A stretch of 37,005 bases of DNA, taken from positions 1-37,005 of IMG/VR virus record IMGVR_UViG_3300035659_000059. One strand, given 5' to 3'. The position numbers and the translations under genes were made by a program. This DNA is from a virus. The notes under the pieces are model-generated. The model saw only the letters and a list, made by a program, of their open reading frames with translations, made no database searches and was not told the origin of the DNA. This document shows, in pieces, positions 14,185-22,279 of this stretch (the stretch's first letter is position 1; every line of letters begins with the position of its first letter).

Positions 14185-14270
14185 GAATCAGCAGCCAGGG
14201 CAGGGCGTCTGGGGCGCCCTGGCGGTGATACGTTCACCGTGGAGTTGCGCCCGCCTGGCTGCTGAGATTC
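14185..14270 (+). ncRNA. Three-way-junction RNA candidate
   Basis: Outer stem: 14185-14199 with 14254-14270 (15 pairs, a 2-base bulge). Inside are CAGGGCG/CGCCCTG (14201-14207, 14215-14221) and CGGTGA/TCACCG (14223-14228, 14234-14239), then 14 unpaired bases. The element fills the whole gap before the Cas4-like gene at 14293 and leaves its ribosome site free. It may be a cis-regulatory leader or a free small RNA. No Rfam class recognised. Confidence 0.55.
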
Positions 14271-14292
14271 TCAGAATGGCAAGGGAGGTGGC

Positions 14293-14883
14293 ATGAACGG
14301 GTGGAATCTCAGGCTGTTGTTGCGCATGACGCTGAACGAGCACGAGGATCGGCGCTATCTAGGGATGAGCGCGATCGGCAAGTGCGCGCGATTTCTGTAT
14401 GGCGAGATGGTGAATGGTCGTCAGGCGCCTTCGGAAAAATCGAAGTGGTATTTCCACGAGGGTTACTTGCACGAGCGCGACGTGATCGAGCGGATCGCCG
14501 AGATGGGCGTCGCGATCGAACATCACAACCGCGAGCTGATCGCGCCGTTCGACAACCGGTTTCGCGGGCACATTGACGGCGAGATCGAGGGCGACCTGCT
14601 CGAGATCAAGAGTGTGGACGACGAGCGGTTTTGTCGCGTGATGGATTCGGGGCGGCCATTCGAGGAGCACATGGACCAGGTGCAGATGTACATGCGCTAT
14701 GGCGGATACGTGCGGGCGCTGCTGGTGTACAAGTGCCGGAACACGGGCGACGTGCTCGTGAAGAAGATCGAGCGGGACGAGCGGCGCGGGTCGGCGCTGG
14801 AACAAAAGGCGATGGCGATCCTGGCGGCGGTGGATGCGGGCGAGCCGCCGGCGTGCACGTGCGGACATTGCCCGTTGCGGTAA
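14293..14883 (+). CDS. Cas4-like PD-(D/E)XK exonuclease
   Basis: 196 residues. The nuclease motif is D95 in GHIDGEI and E104/K106 in LLEIKS, followed by DQVQMYM, the usual Q motif. C31 and C188, C190, C193 at the C-terminus (CTCGHCP) match the four iron-sulphur cysteines of Cas4/AddB-like nucleases. No other CRISPR genes are present, so a role in phage replication or recombination is more likely than spacer acquisition. Confidence 0.8.
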   Translation: MNGWNLRLLLRMTLNEHEDRRYLGMSAIGKCARFLYGEMVNGRQAPSEKSKWYFHEGYLHERDVIERIAEMGVAIEHHNRELIAPFDNRFRGHIDGEIEGDLLEIKSVDDERFCRVMDSGRPFEEHMDQVQMYMRYGGYVRALLVYKCRNTGDVLVKKIERDERRGSALEQKAMAILAAVDAGEPPACTCGHCPLR

Positions 14884-14894
14884 TCGCCGTTAGC
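14879..14894 (+). repeat. Start-associated palindrome copy 5
   Basis: GGTAAT-cgcc-GTTAGC, then AGAAC and AAAGGAGG; 33 bases before the ATG at 14912. Its TAA is the stop codon of the upstream gene. Confidence 0.75.
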
Positions 14895-14911
14895 AGAACA
14901 AAGGAGGAACG

Positions 14912-15208
14912 ATGTACATGCAGTGTGGAGAGCACACGGTCAAGGCGGAATTCATTTTGAAACACGAACCGGTGGCGAATCTGGACAAGTTCATCGAGTT
15001 CGAGCTGGAGGGCACGCGCATGGTCCGCCGGCTCGTGGTGACCGTCAAGCAGTTCGGGCGCGAAATCAGCATCGCCTCGCCGGTGGGGCTGAAATTGGCG
15101 AACGCCAAAGCTGGCGATTCGTTCACGATCACGCGGCCTAAGCCCGATGAATATTCAGTTGGTAAGGTTCTATCCATTTCGGATAGTGTAGCACAGGCGG
15201 CGACATGA
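14912..15208 (+). CDS. Conserved-looking small protein, unknown function
   Basis: 98 residues, beta-rich (FILKHEPVANLDKFIEFELE, SFTITRP). It is placed between the nuclease and a membrane protein, with a strong AAAGGAGG site. Its last codons overlap the next ATG. Confidence 0.55.
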   Translation: MYMQCGEHTVKAEFILKHEPVANLDKFIEFELEGTRMVRRLVVTVKQFGREISIASPVGLKLANAKAGDSFTITRPKPDEYSVGKVLSISDSVAQAAT

Positions 15209-15534
15209 ACGAGATCGGGAATGTTTCGGGGCTGGTTGCGGTCGCCATCGGGATGATCTCGTTTGGGATCATTTATAACGTGATCATTGCCTGGATGGAG
15301 CAACACGGGTACAACGAGGGATATACCGCATTCGAGGTCGTCGTCGGCGTTGCAGGGACGCTGATGTTTGTGGCGCTGTTGGATTGGCGAGCGGCGCTGA
15401 CGTGCCTGGCGGCGTTTGCATTTAGCGGAACGCCGATGGTGTTGGGAAGTTGGTGGCGGCACGTGCGGGCGCGCCGGCACGCGCAGGAGTTGCTGAGGCG
15501 GGGGGATGACGCAAGCACGAGCCTGGCCGAATGA
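15205..15534 (+). CDS. Multi-pass membrane protein
   Basis: 109 residues with three hydrophobic segments (about 8-28, 45-61, 64-82) and a basic C-terminal tail (WWRHVRARRHAQELLRR). It overlaps both neighbours, so it is probably translated with them. Inner membrane localisation follows from the helices; function unknown. Confidence 0.55.
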   Translation: MNEIGNVSGLVAVAIGMISFGIIYNVIIAWMEQHGYNEGYTAFEVVVGVAGTLMFVALLDWRAALTCLAAFAFSGTPMVLGSWWRHVRARRHAQELLRRGDDASTSLAE

Positions 15535-15721
15535 CGCTGCCGAGGCGCGCGACCGGTCGGCTGAGCTGGCGATGCGGGGGGCGCGGCTGCTGCGCCCGCT
15601 GGTGAACGGCGAGCGGCTGGATCAGACGGAGACGCTGCGGCGGATGGCACAGGCGCTGGATGCGTTTGAGATGATCCTGCGGCACTTGGAGCACGTAGGG
15701 GCCAGGACGAGACCGGAGTAA
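15506..15721 (+). CDS. Small helical protein, unknown function
   Basis: 71 residues, helical, Arg/Ala-rich (AQALDAFEMILRHLEHVGAR). It starts at ATG 15506 within the end of the membrane protein gene. No domain recognised. Confidence 0.5.
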   Translation: MTQARAWPNDAAEARDRSAELAMRGARLLRPLVNGERLDQTETLRRMAQALDAFEMILRHLEHVGARTRPE

Positions 15722-15734
15722 GACGGAGGATGGA

Positions 15735-16094
15735 ATGAGCGAGCAATCAGAAAACCCTTTGTGGGCAGTCGTGGAAATATTTGGGCATCAGACCTATGTG
15801 GGTCAGGTGCAAGAACATGCCATCGGCGGCTGCACATTTGTGCGAGTGGATGTGCCGGCTACCGGCGATCAGCCCGCGTATACCAAGTTTTTCGGCAACG
15901 GCGCGATCTACTCGATTACGCCGGTGGCTGAGGATTTGGCGAGAGAACTGGCCAGAAAGTTCAGGCCATCGCCCATTGCAACATTTTTATTGCCCGCTCC
16001 ACACGAGCATCGAGAGCGCAGCTATGAGGCTGATCGTGATTATGGTGTGGATGCTACCGGTCAAGAGGATGATGAAGAGGATAATCTGTTTTAG
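15735..16094 (+). CDS. Small phage protein with acidic tail
   Basis: 119 residues. The N-terminal half (LWAVVEIFGHQTYVGQV, IGGCTFVRVDVP) is a pattern I recall from small conserved phage and plasmid proteins. The last dozen residues (GQEDDEEDNLF) form an acidic tail ending in a hydrophobic residue, reminiscent of the single-strand-binding protein tail that recruits partners. AT content rises toward the 3' end. Function not assigned. Confidence 0.55.
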   Translation: MSEQSENPLWAVVEIFGHQTYVGQVQEHAIGGCTFVRVDVPATGDQPAYTKFFGNGAIYSITPVAEDLARELARKFRPSPIATFLLPAPHEHRERSYEADRDYGVDATGQEDDEEDNLF

Positions 16095-16114
16095 TCGTAT
16101 AAATAATTCGTATC

Positions 16115-16130
16115 GGTAATGCGTCTTACC
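16115..16130 (+). repeat. Start-associated palindrome copy 6
   Basis: GGTAAT-gcgt-CTTACC; 30 bases before the ATG at 16145. The usual AAC-GGGG extension is degenerate here. Confidence 0.65.
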
Positions 16131-16144
16131 AGATAGGCGATTGC

Positions 16145-16378
16145 ATGTCAACGAATGGGCCGCATTGCCGGCGGTGCGGGCGGGCGCTGCGGTCGCCGGC
16201 GAGTGTGACGAAGGGGATTGGGCCGGAGTGTGAGGGGCGGCATCCCGCTCAGAGCGGGCGGGGCCTTGTCCGCGGACATGCGCCGGGGGGCATGACACGG
16301 ATTCGCACAGATGACACGGATGGGAGGGCACGGCAAGAGGAATGCCGTGCCCCGACGATGATCAAAGGAGAGTGGACG
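16145..16378 (+). CDS. Small cysteine protein (DUF6011-like) reading into ParB
   Basis: The first about 40 codons give CRRCGRALRSPASVTKGIGPEC, the pattern of a small zinc-ribbon family common in phages. Then the frame passes without a stop through a host-type repeat (about 16290-16352) and joins the ParB-like gene in frame. The natural stop seems to have been lost when the repeat arrived. Whether a fusion protein is made is uncertain. Confidence 0.45.
16326..16352 (+). repeat. REP-like palindrome within the cys protein/ParB junction
   Basis: GGGCACGGC, 9 bases, GCCGTGCCC then CGAC. It follows an ACACGGAT-type run like that at 7169-7203. Confidence 0.6.
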
Positions 16379-18151
16379 ATGAAGGCAGAGGATTTGAGGA
16401 TCGAGTGGGTTCCGCTGGATGCGATTCAGCCGAATCCGTGGCAGGTACGCTCGGGTGAGGCGGCGGACCAGGTGCAGGCGTTGGCGCGGGATATTGCCGA
16501 GCGCGGGTTGTTGCAGGTGCCGGTGGCGCGCCGGACGGAGAATGGCCAGGCGCAACTGGCGTTTGGGCACACGCGGTTGGCGGCATTCCGGTTGCTGGCG
16601 GAGACGGACCACGGCGCGGATTTTCAGACGATGCCGCTGGTGATCCGCGAGCTGGGCGACCAGGAGATGGCTGAGTTTGCGATCGCGGAGAATATCCAGC
16701 GCAAGGATCTGTCGGCGATCGAGAAGGCGCGGGCGCTGCAGCGGTATTGCGCGGATTTCGGCAAGACGCAGGCCGAGGCGGGGGAGCGATTCAGCCTGGG
16801 GCAGAGTGCGGTGTCGCACCTGCTGCGGTTGCTGGAACTGCCTGAGCCGGTGCAGGACCTGGTGAATGGCGGCGAATTGCCGGAGCGATTCGCGCGGCAG
16901 TTGGTGAGCCTGGCCAGGGTGGCGCCGGAGGACGTGGTCCATGCGGCGGTGGTCATCGCCGAGACGGAACCGGAGGACCGCGAGGAGGCCGCCGATCAGC
17001 AATTGGATGCTTTGCTCGACGAGCATGGGCGGGCATTGGAGGCGCGCAGCGGATGCTATTGGGAGCCAGACTGGAAGCCATCGGATGACGCGATCATGTG
17101 CGGAGTCTGCCCGTCGAGGGTGACGATGCGCAGGCAGGAGAATTGCACCGACCTGGCGTGCTTCGAGGCGCGCCAGGAGGCGTGGCAGCAGCGCGAACTG
17201 GAGCGGATCTCGGATAAATTCCATATTCCGATGGCGCGGGCGGATGAGGCCAAGCCACTCCAGATTGGCTATAACAATCTCAATCTGGTCAAGGGCATGC
17301 TCAAGCGCAAGGTCAAGCCGGATTGCCTGCGCGTGATGGCCCTTCCAGAGGGCGCTTATGGATGGGGCTATCACGCGGATGCGCTGGGCAGCAAGGTGGT
17401 CGTGCTCGGCTCGATTGATCCGGCTGTTCTCTTTCAAGAACAGAGGGCGAAGGAGGCCAAGGCGGCGGGCCAGGATGCGCTCGCCGTGGACGATCCGAAG
17501 GCGCAAACTGAAGCGCAGGAATCCGAACGCGAGGAACGGCGGGAGCAGAAGGCGGCGGCGCGCCGGGCGCAGTGGGACATCCCATGGTTGATCTTTCACA
17601 CGGCTGAATCGTGCGCGGCCCAGGTAACGGCCACCGGCAAGACGCTCGATTGGCTGGTCGAGATGGCGCGCGCGCAATATTCGACGCCGACGGGCTGGTC
17701 GCAATTTGACGATCTGTTCGATCCGCTCGACAACAAGTTCGGGGTCTTGGACCTGGGCAGGGTAAGCGAGGCGGACAAGCGGATAGAAGCGCTCATGGTA
17801 TGTTTGTCCAGTGAGATTGACACGCGCTATGACCCCAGCAAGCGGTACGACTGGCCGTGCGCGCTCGAGGAGGTCGAGAAGAAGGCGGGCGAGTTGGAGC
17901 TGCGGTTGCCGAAGGGCTGGGATATGCCGCCGGTGCAGCAGACGCTGACGAATTGCCACGTGTGCGGGCGATTCACGAGCATGGATCGCGTCACTCAGCG
18001 CGATCAGGAGGAGGGCTGGCAGGTCGAGGGCGAGTGGGTGACGTGCTCGGATGAGTGCCGGGCGAAAGTGGTCCAGCCGGCGGCGATGAAAAAGGCCAAG
18101 CCGGCGGCGGCGAAAAAACCGGCCGCGGCGCGGAAGGCGAAGCGCAAGTGA
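16379..18151 (+). CDS. ParB-like DNA-binding protein
   Basis: 590 residues from the ATG at 16379, which has AAAGGAG nine bases upstream. The N-terminus IEWVPLDAIQPNPWQVR and GHTRLAAFR are ParB/sulfiredoxin-fold (CTPase) motifs. AENIQRKDLSAIEKA and FSLGQSAVSHLLRLLELP form the helix-turn-helix. Cysteine pairs follow (CGVCPSR, CHVCGRF...CSDEC), and a Lys/Ala-rich tail ends the protein. In phages such proteins act in partition, transcription or DNA modification. No ParA gene was seen. A larger frame from 16145 is possible. Confidence 0.8.
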   Translation: MKAEDLRIEWVPLDAIQPNPWQVRSGEAADQVQALARDIAERGLLQVPVARRTENGQAQLAFGHTRLAAFRLLAETDHGADFQTMPLVIRELGDQEMAEFAIAENIQRKDLSAIEKARALQRYCADFGKTQAEAGERFSLGQSAVSHLLRLLELPEPVQDLVNGGELPERFARQLVSLARVAPEDVVHAAVVIAETEPEDREEAADQQLDALLDEHGRALEARSGCYWEPDWKPSDDAIMCGVCPSRVTMRRQENCTDLACFEARQEAWQQRELERISDKFHIPMARADEAKPLQIGYNNLNLVKGMLKRKVKPDCLRVMALPEGAYGWGYHADALGSKVVVLGSIDPAVLFQEQRAKEAKAAGQDALAVDDPKAQTEAQESEREERREQKAAARRAQWDIPWLIFHTAESCAAQVTATGKTLDWLVEMARAQYSTPTGWSQFDDLFDPLDNKFGVLDLGRVSEADKRIEALMVCLSSEIDTRYDPSKRYDWPCALEEVEKKAGELELRLPKGWDMPPVQQTLTNCHVCGRFTSMDRVTQRDQEEGWQVEGEWVTCSDECRAKVVQPAAMKKAKPAAAKKPAAARKAKRK

Positions 18152-18267
18152 TGGATTGCGGGGCGTGGTGGCTGTGGCGGAGGGCGCTGCCGCGGTGGGT
18201 ATACCTGCTGCATTGTGTGCTGGCCTGGCGGATCGCGCGGCGGGGCGAGGGGCGAGGCGATGTCTGA
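18151..18267 (+). CDS. Very small Trp/Arg-rich protein
   Basis: 38 residues (MDCGAWWLWRRALPRWVYLL), overlapping the ParB-like stop (ATGA) and the next start. It is probably membrane-associated. Tight coupling is the main support. Confidence 0.4.
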   Translation: MDCGAWWLWRRALPRWVYLLHCVLAWRIARRGEGRGDV

Positions 18268-18487
18268 CGATATGCCTGTTTCGTTCCAAGTGCAGAGCGG
18301 TATCCAGAAGCGGCTCGAGCACTATGCTACCGAGCCGACCACGTCGGTCGAGGGCAATCCAAAATGCCCGCATTGCCGGTGCAAGGAATTTTGGATTCTG
18401 CCATTCAGCAGCCTGGTTATTTGCCGCAAGTGCGGCTTGATTTTCGACGAGTCGCTGGCGGATACCGGGCCGGAGAGTGCGACGTGA
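18260..18487 (+). CDS. Zinc-ribbon protein
   Basis: 75 residues starting MSDDMPVSFQVQSG. CPHCRCKEFW and CRKCGLIFDES are two C-x2-C knuckles as in transcription-factor-type zinc ribbons. It overlaps the previous small gene and the next frame. Probably a nucleic-acid or protein adaptor. Confidence 0.6.
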   Translation: MSDDMPVSFQVQSGIQKRLEHYATEPTTSVEGNPKCPHCRCKEFWILPFSSLVICRKCGLIFDESLADTGPESAT

Positions 18488-18800
18488 TCGAATCATTTTT
18501 CTCTACCTCTTGCATTTGCCGGGCTTGTTCCAAATCTCGGCAGGAGACTTGATTGCGGGTCTCATGTTCTGGCCGGTGCTGGTATGCGGCATCCGGTTCT
18601 ATTGGCCATTGACGCTGGCGCTGGCCGGATGGCTGGATCACGCGATCTGGTCGCTTGACGCGCCCTTCCCTGAACTCTGCAACCCTGCGTCTGGTGTAGC
18701 ACAGCCAGCGCACGGTGGTCAATGCAGATTGCGCCTTCAGGCTGAGCGGCGGGCCGCTCGGTGCATTCAGAGTAGGTTAATGACCGAAATGGATTACTGA
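18477..18800 (+). CDS. Possible membrane protein, uncertain
   Basis: 107 codons from GTG 18477. The first half has hydrophobic helices (IIFLYLLHLPGLF, LIAGLMFWPVLVCGIRFYWP); the second half (from about residue 65) looks non-coding. No ribosome site. A short 22-codon frame from GTG 18484 overlaps. The true extent is unclear; the region 18680-18900 may be mostly non-coding. Confidence 0.35.
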   Translation: MRRDRIIFLYLLHLPGLFQISAGDLIAGLMFWPVLVCGIRFYWPLTLALAGWLDHAIWSLDAPFPELCNPASGVAQPAHGGQCRLRLQAERRAARCIQSRLMTEMDY

Positions 18801-18819
18801 GCGGCCAAGCCTACCCGAT

Positions 18820-18915
18820 GTGCTCTATCGTTTGCTGATAATCCTCGCCTTATACGCCAGGTGGGCGGCGATGGGGCGCATCGGGCAGGCCGTTTCGGTA
18901 ATGAGGATTGTCTAA
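18820..18915 (+). CDS. Possible membrane micro-ORF
   Basis: 31 codons from GTG 18820 (LYRLLIILALYARW), ending in the start-associated palindrome. No ribosome site; low support. Confidence 0.2.
   Translation: MLYRLLIILALYARWAAMGRIGQAVSVMRIV
18897..18912 (+). repeat. Start-associated palindrome copy 7
   Basis: GGTAAT-gagg-ATTGTC, then TAAAG. Only 20 bases before the GTG at 18917, a shorter distance than other copies. Confidence 0.65.
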
Positions 18916-18916
18916 A

Positions 18917-19222
18917 GTGAAGAAACGCTTCCGAATCATCACAGATAAAGATGTCGAAATGCAGCCAAATGGCCTTGGCGACTGCGATTGCGACTGCGAT
19001 TGTGCGTGCGCAGATAAAGGCCAGGAGAGGCCAACCCGAATGGCGATGAACTGGTTGCAGCAAATGCGGAAGAAGTTTCAATGGGAATCAGAACACGCCA
19101 AGGCGAGGCGGCAGCCACATCATGCCGACCGGAAGCGCAAAGCTGCGCGCAAGATGGCTGAGAGGTCGCGCAAGGTCAATGAGAGGCCGGGCGTGATGAT
19201 GAGGCGACATTGCAAGAGATGA
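18917..19222 (+). CDS. Small basic protein with Cys-Asp repeat
   Basis: 101 residues. DCDCDCDCACADKG (about 22-35) is an alternating Cys/Asp run that could bind metal. The rest is very basic (RKKFQW, DRKRKAARKMAERSRK). The GTG start lacks a ribosome site; a TTG at 18908 is in frame. AT-richer than neighbours. Function unknown. Confidence 0.5.
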   Translation: MKKRFRIITDKDVEMQPNGLGDCDCDCDCACADKGQERPTRMAMNWLQQMRKKFQWESEHAKARRQPHHADRKRKAARKMAERSRKVNERPGVMMRRHCKR

Positions 19223-19243
19223 ACGAAAGAAAAGAGAGGAGAA

Positions 19244-19450
19244 ATGATGAATAACGTGTTTCGGGTCACTATTCATTATCATAATCATGGGGAGATAATC
19301 TCCAAGGTAAATGTCATCGCATCTGATGACGTGAAGGCGCGGACAGCCGCATTAGTTGAGAAAGCCCGTGACTTCAAAGAAAATCTGCTCAAAATGCCAA
19401 AGATTGAATACTGCGAAATTGAATTCATTTGCAAAGCAGTTTCAGCCTAG
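19244..19450 (+). CDS. Small protein, unknown function
   Basis: 68 residues starting at a double ATG after GAGAGGAGA. Beta-alpha pattern (VFRVTIHYHNHG, KARTAALVEKARDF). Notably AT-rich, which hints at recent transfer. Confidence 0.55.
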   Translation: MMNNVFRVTIHYHNHGEIISKVNVIASDDVKARTAALVEKARDFKENLLKMPKIEYCEIEFICKAVSA

Positions 19451-19462
19451 CGGCAAGCCGAC

Positions 19463-19984
19463 ATGATGATGGCCGAGGCGGATCTGGCGCGGCTGCACCA
19501 ACGGGAGCAGGCGTGGGATAGCCGGCAGCGGTTCGTGTTCGCGTGGAATGACATTGTGCACGATCCGCGCCGGCGGCTGGCGAATGCAATCGAGCTCGAG
19601 GTGCGGGCGAGGCTGGAGGCGCGCAATCTGGCGGTGGGCCGGCGCGCTCGGCACAAGGAGCACTTTGACTTGCTGGCGCAGGGGGTGCGCGTCGAGGTCA
19701 AGGCGGCGGTGTGGGGCGGCGAGAAATACCTGGCGAACCTGCATGATAACCAGGCGGACGTGGTGGTGATGGCGTGTCTGGACACGTGCGAGCTGGGGCT
19801 GGTGGCACCGAGGTTTTTCGTGATCCCGTTCGAGGCGGTGGGACAGCGGACGATCACGATCCGGCCGCGAGATCCGACGGGCCACGTGGGGCGGTGGATG
19901 CGGTATTTCGAGGCGTGGGAGATCGTGGACGAGCTGGTGGCGGCGGGGCGGAATGCCTGGCAGCCGACCTTGTGGGAGGCATGA
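19463..19984 (+). CDS. PD-(D/E)XK-fold nuclease candidate
   Basis: 173 residues. IELEVRARLEARN then HFDLLAQGVRVEVKAA gives a D...E-x-K pattern (FD, EVK) as in restriction-endonuclease-like and Holliday-resolvase-like folds; a VVVMACL strand follows. The first of three possible ATGs is at 19463. It may cut or resolve DNA during replication or packaging. It is the second nuclease of this fold besides 14293-14883. Confidence 0.6.
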   Translation: MMMAEADLARLHQREQAWDSRQRFVFAWNDIVHDPRRRLANAIELEVRARLEARNLAVGRRARHKEHFDLLAQGVRVEVKAAVWGGEKYLANLHDNQADVVVMACLDTCELGLVAPRFFVIPFEAVGQRTITIRPRDPTGHVGRWMRYFEAWEIVDELVAAGRNAWQPTLWEA

Positions 19985-19985
19985 C

Positions 19986-20417
19986 ATGGAGCGTATCGTT
20001 CAAGTCGGGACTTTGGCCGCATTTCGCGCCGAAGTGCCTGCAATCGGGGGACCGCCGGTGCGCCTGAATCAGACCGAGCGGAGTGACGTGACCGATGGGC
20101 GATTTCAGATTCCATACAAGGAGATCGAATTATCACTGCAGGGGATCAATGCGCGCGATGAGATCGTGTGGCTGATGTGGAGTTATCGGTTCGATTTCCC
20201 CGGCGATGAATTTATGAATCGCAAAGGTCATTCGGTCTATCAATTGATGCCGGACATGAGAACCATGGTGGAGACTTGGTTGAGAGAGCGCTGTTACGAA
20301 GTGATGTCGGGCCAATATGCGCTGCCCAAGAACATTGTGCTGATGCGGGGATCATTCGAGTGCGTGCGGTTCGTCCAGGATGGCGACGAGGGATATCGGT
20401 TGGAGGCCGTGGAGTAG
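19986..20417 (+). CDS. Phage protein, unknown function
   Basis: 143 residues (MERIVQVGTLAAFRAEVPAI). Starts one base after the nuclease stop, so they are probably coupled. Central DEIVWLMWSYRFDFPGDEF is aromatic-rich. No domain recognised. Confidence 0.6.
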   Translation: MERIVQVGTLAAFRAEVPAIGGPPVRLNQTERSDVTDGRFQIPYKEIELSLQGINARDEIVWLMWSYRFDFPGDEFMNRKGHSVYQLMPDMRTMVETWLRERCYEVMSGQYALPKNIVLMRGSFECVRFVQDGDEGYRLEAVE

Positions 20418-20421
20418 GAAA

Positions 20422-20874
20422 ATGATCAAGTACGCATCGAACACGCTGGTCTCGACCACACGGAGCAAAGAGGAGATCGAGCGGACGCTCAAACGATTTG
20501 GGGCGAGCGACGTGTTGTGCGTGGAATGGCGCGGCAAGGGGGCGGTACTATTTGAGTTCAACGGCAAGCGCGTCCGGATCACGGCGGACTTGCCCACCAT
20601 CGTCACGACGCCCAAGGGTCGCAAGCCGCGCCATCCCGAGCAGGCATTGGAAACGGCGGGTCGTCAAATCTGGCGGGCGCTGTTGGTGACGATCAAGGGC
20701 CAGATGACGTCCATCGAGGCTGGGATCAAGACATTCGAGGCGGCATTCATCGGCGATATTTTGCTTAGCAATGGGCAGACGGTCGCTGAGTGGGCATTGC
20801 CCCAGGTGGAGCAAGTTTATTTGACTGGCGATATGCCGCCGATGTTATTTCTGTCAGGACCTAGATTAGAATAG
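20422..20874 (+). CDS. Phage protein, unknown function
   Basis: 150 residues (STTRSKEEIERTLKRFGASD, VEWRGKGAVLFEFNGKRVR). I recall similar openings in small conserved phage proteins of unknown role. It follows its neighbour by four bases after GTAGGAAA. Confidence 0.6.
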   Translation: MIKYASNTLVSTTRSKEEIERTLKRFGASDVLCVEWRGKGAVLFEFNGKRVRITADLPTIVTTPKGRKPRHPEQALETAGRQIWRALLVTIKGQMTSIEAGIKTFEAAFIGDILLSNGQTVAEWALPQVEQVYLTGDMPPMLFLSGPRLE

Positions 20875-20880
20875 GAGGAA

Positions 20881-21189
20881 ATGATGCAACGCATGATGCT
20901 GATGATCTTGATCGTTGTCGTGTTGTCAATATTGATTTCGTTGCCCGTGGCGACATTGGCGACGTTCACGAGTCCGGTGCCACCGCCGCCGAGGCCACCA
21001 ATCCAGGAGTGCTCGAATGATGCGTGCGTATGTGAACGGTTTGGGCGATGTGGGCGGGAGCGGGATGATGCGCCAGCGGTGATGATCGTTCTGCCGACGC
21101 CGCAGCCGGTGATGCGAGTGATCGCGCCAATGCGGCGCTACAGCGCGCCGCTGCGCCTGTGGCGGTCGGTGCGGGTGAATCGGCGTTAA
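20881..21189 (+). CDS. Small exported or membrane-anchored protein
   Basis: 102 residues; a strong N-terminal signal anchor (LMILIVVVLSILISLPVATL) then a Pro-rich linker (SPVPPPPRPP) and three cysteines. Strong TAGGAGGAA site. A weak copy of the start-associated palindrome (GTTAAT at 21185) contains its stop. Confidence 0.5.
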   Translation: MMQRMMLMILIVVVLSILISLPVATLATFTSPVPPPPRPPIQECSNDACVCERFGRCGRERDDAPAVMIVLPTPQPVMRVIAPMRRYSAPLRLWRSVRVNRR

Positions 21190-21282
21190 TCTCCTTCTGA
21201 CGATTTCGCGTAGCAATAGCGTGCAATGCGCACGCAGACGTGGCCGACCGGTCATTTTCATTTTCGCTTCACGCCGCTTAAA

Positions 21283-22119
21283 ATGACGAATAACAAAGTA
21301 GACAAAATTGAGCCGTCTGCGGTTTGGCAGGAGGCGCTGGGCGAGCTGCAACTGCAACTGACCGGGGCGACGTTCGACACGTGGCTGCGGCGCAGCTCGG
21401 CGGTGGCGTTCGAGGGCGATACACTGATTGTGGCGGTGCACAATCAGTATGCCCAGGATTGGCTGGAGAACCGGCTGCTCTCGACGATCGAGCGGACGCT
21501 GACGGGGATCGTGGGGCGCACCATCAAGGCGCGGTTTGTGGTGCGGACGCGCGAACTGCCAGCAGTGATTACGCCGGATGCGCCGAGCGCGCCCGCGATC
21601 GCGGCGCCGACGTCGCCGTCGGTGACTGCGTCACCGATGGCCACGCCGGCGGCATTGCCTGAGATGCCGGCGCTGGGGGAGGTGGGATTTTTTCCGGTAT
21701 CTCGATACGAGTGCACGTTCTGGGCGCCGCACTTGGGGCGGGTGGCATGGCGAGTGTGGGAGATCGTGCGCGCGGCGGATGTTCGGCGGGAGAAATCGGA
21801 GTGGACGAACGAGCGGCGGTGGAGCGCGCCGGCGCTGGCGCGGCTGGTGCCGTGCGGGTCGCAGGCGGTGGCGGGGGTGACGCGGGCGAATGGCCGCCAA
21901 GCGGGGGCGCTGGAGCGCCTGGCCGAGGTGGGCGTGGGGCAGTATCGCCGGCAGGGCGATCCGCGTGATCCGCACACGATTTACGTGGTGCAGGTGCGGG
22001 TGCGGTTGCCGCTGCTGACGCCCGTTGCGGTAATGCAGCTTTCCGAAACTCTACGATTGCAGCACGACCGGTGGTTGGAGGAGTATGGGTTCGATCCTCG
22101 GGCGTGGTTTGTGGAATGA
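21283..22119 (+). CDS. Replication initiator with DnaA N-terminal-like domain
   Basis: 278 residues from ATG 21283 (an upstream GTG-type start is also in frame). AVWQEALGELQLQLTGATF, DTWLRRSSAVAF, LIVAVHNQYAQDWLENR match DnaA domain I, the helicase-loading and protein-contact domain. There is no AAA+ part. A Pro/Ala linker leads to a possible winged-helix region (FPVSRYECTFW, VAWRVWEIVR). It lies just upstream of palindromic iterons and an AT-rich stretch, so it probably binds that origin and recruits host helicase. Confidence 0.75.
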   Translation: MTNNKVDKIEPSAVWQEALGELQLQLTGATFDTWLRRSSAVAFEGDTLIVAVHNQYAQDWLENRLLSTIERTLTGIVGRTIKARFVVRTRELPAVITPDAPSAPAIAAPTSPSVTASPMATPAALPEMPALGEVGFFPVSRYECTFWAPHLGRVAWRVWEIVRAADVRREKSEWTNERRWSAPALARLVPCGSQAVAGVTRANGRQAGALERLAEVGVGQYRRQGDPRDPHTIYVVQVRVRLPLLTPVAVMQLSETLRLQHDRWLEEYGFDPRAWFVE

Positions 22120-22122
22120 AAC

Positions 22123-22260
22123 ATGGAACTTGAACCTATCAGCATCATTTTCTTGGAATTCGTGGTCATGGTCGGCATGGGGATCGTGGCGCTGATCGCG
22201 GTGGGGGTCATCGCGGCGTGCGTGATCGGCGGCAGGTCGGATGCCCACTTGGACGAATAG
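22123..22260 (+). CDS. Small single-pass membrane protein
   Basis: 45 residues, mostly one helix (VVMVGMGIVALIAVGVIAA). It starts three bases after the initiator stop and is the last gene before the origin. Confidence 0.45.
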   Translation: MELEPISIIFLEFVVMVGMGIVALIAVGVIAACVIGGRSDAHLDE

Positions 22261-22279
22261 AGTTACGGGGCAGTTACTG

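Noticed and set aside
14293-14883. Part of a CRISPR adaptation module
   Set aside because: No Cas1, Cas2 or repeat array nearby; phage replication modules often carry Cas4-like nucleases.
15161-15176. GGTAAG-gttc-TATCCA as another palindrome copy
   Set aside because: It is inside a gene, matches poorly in the right half and has no start codon at the expected distance.
22029-22049. Further copies of the start-associated palindrome (22029, 21185, 5575)
   Set aside because: Only one half-site matches well, and two lie within genes with no nearby start; they may be chance or decayed copies and were not counted.
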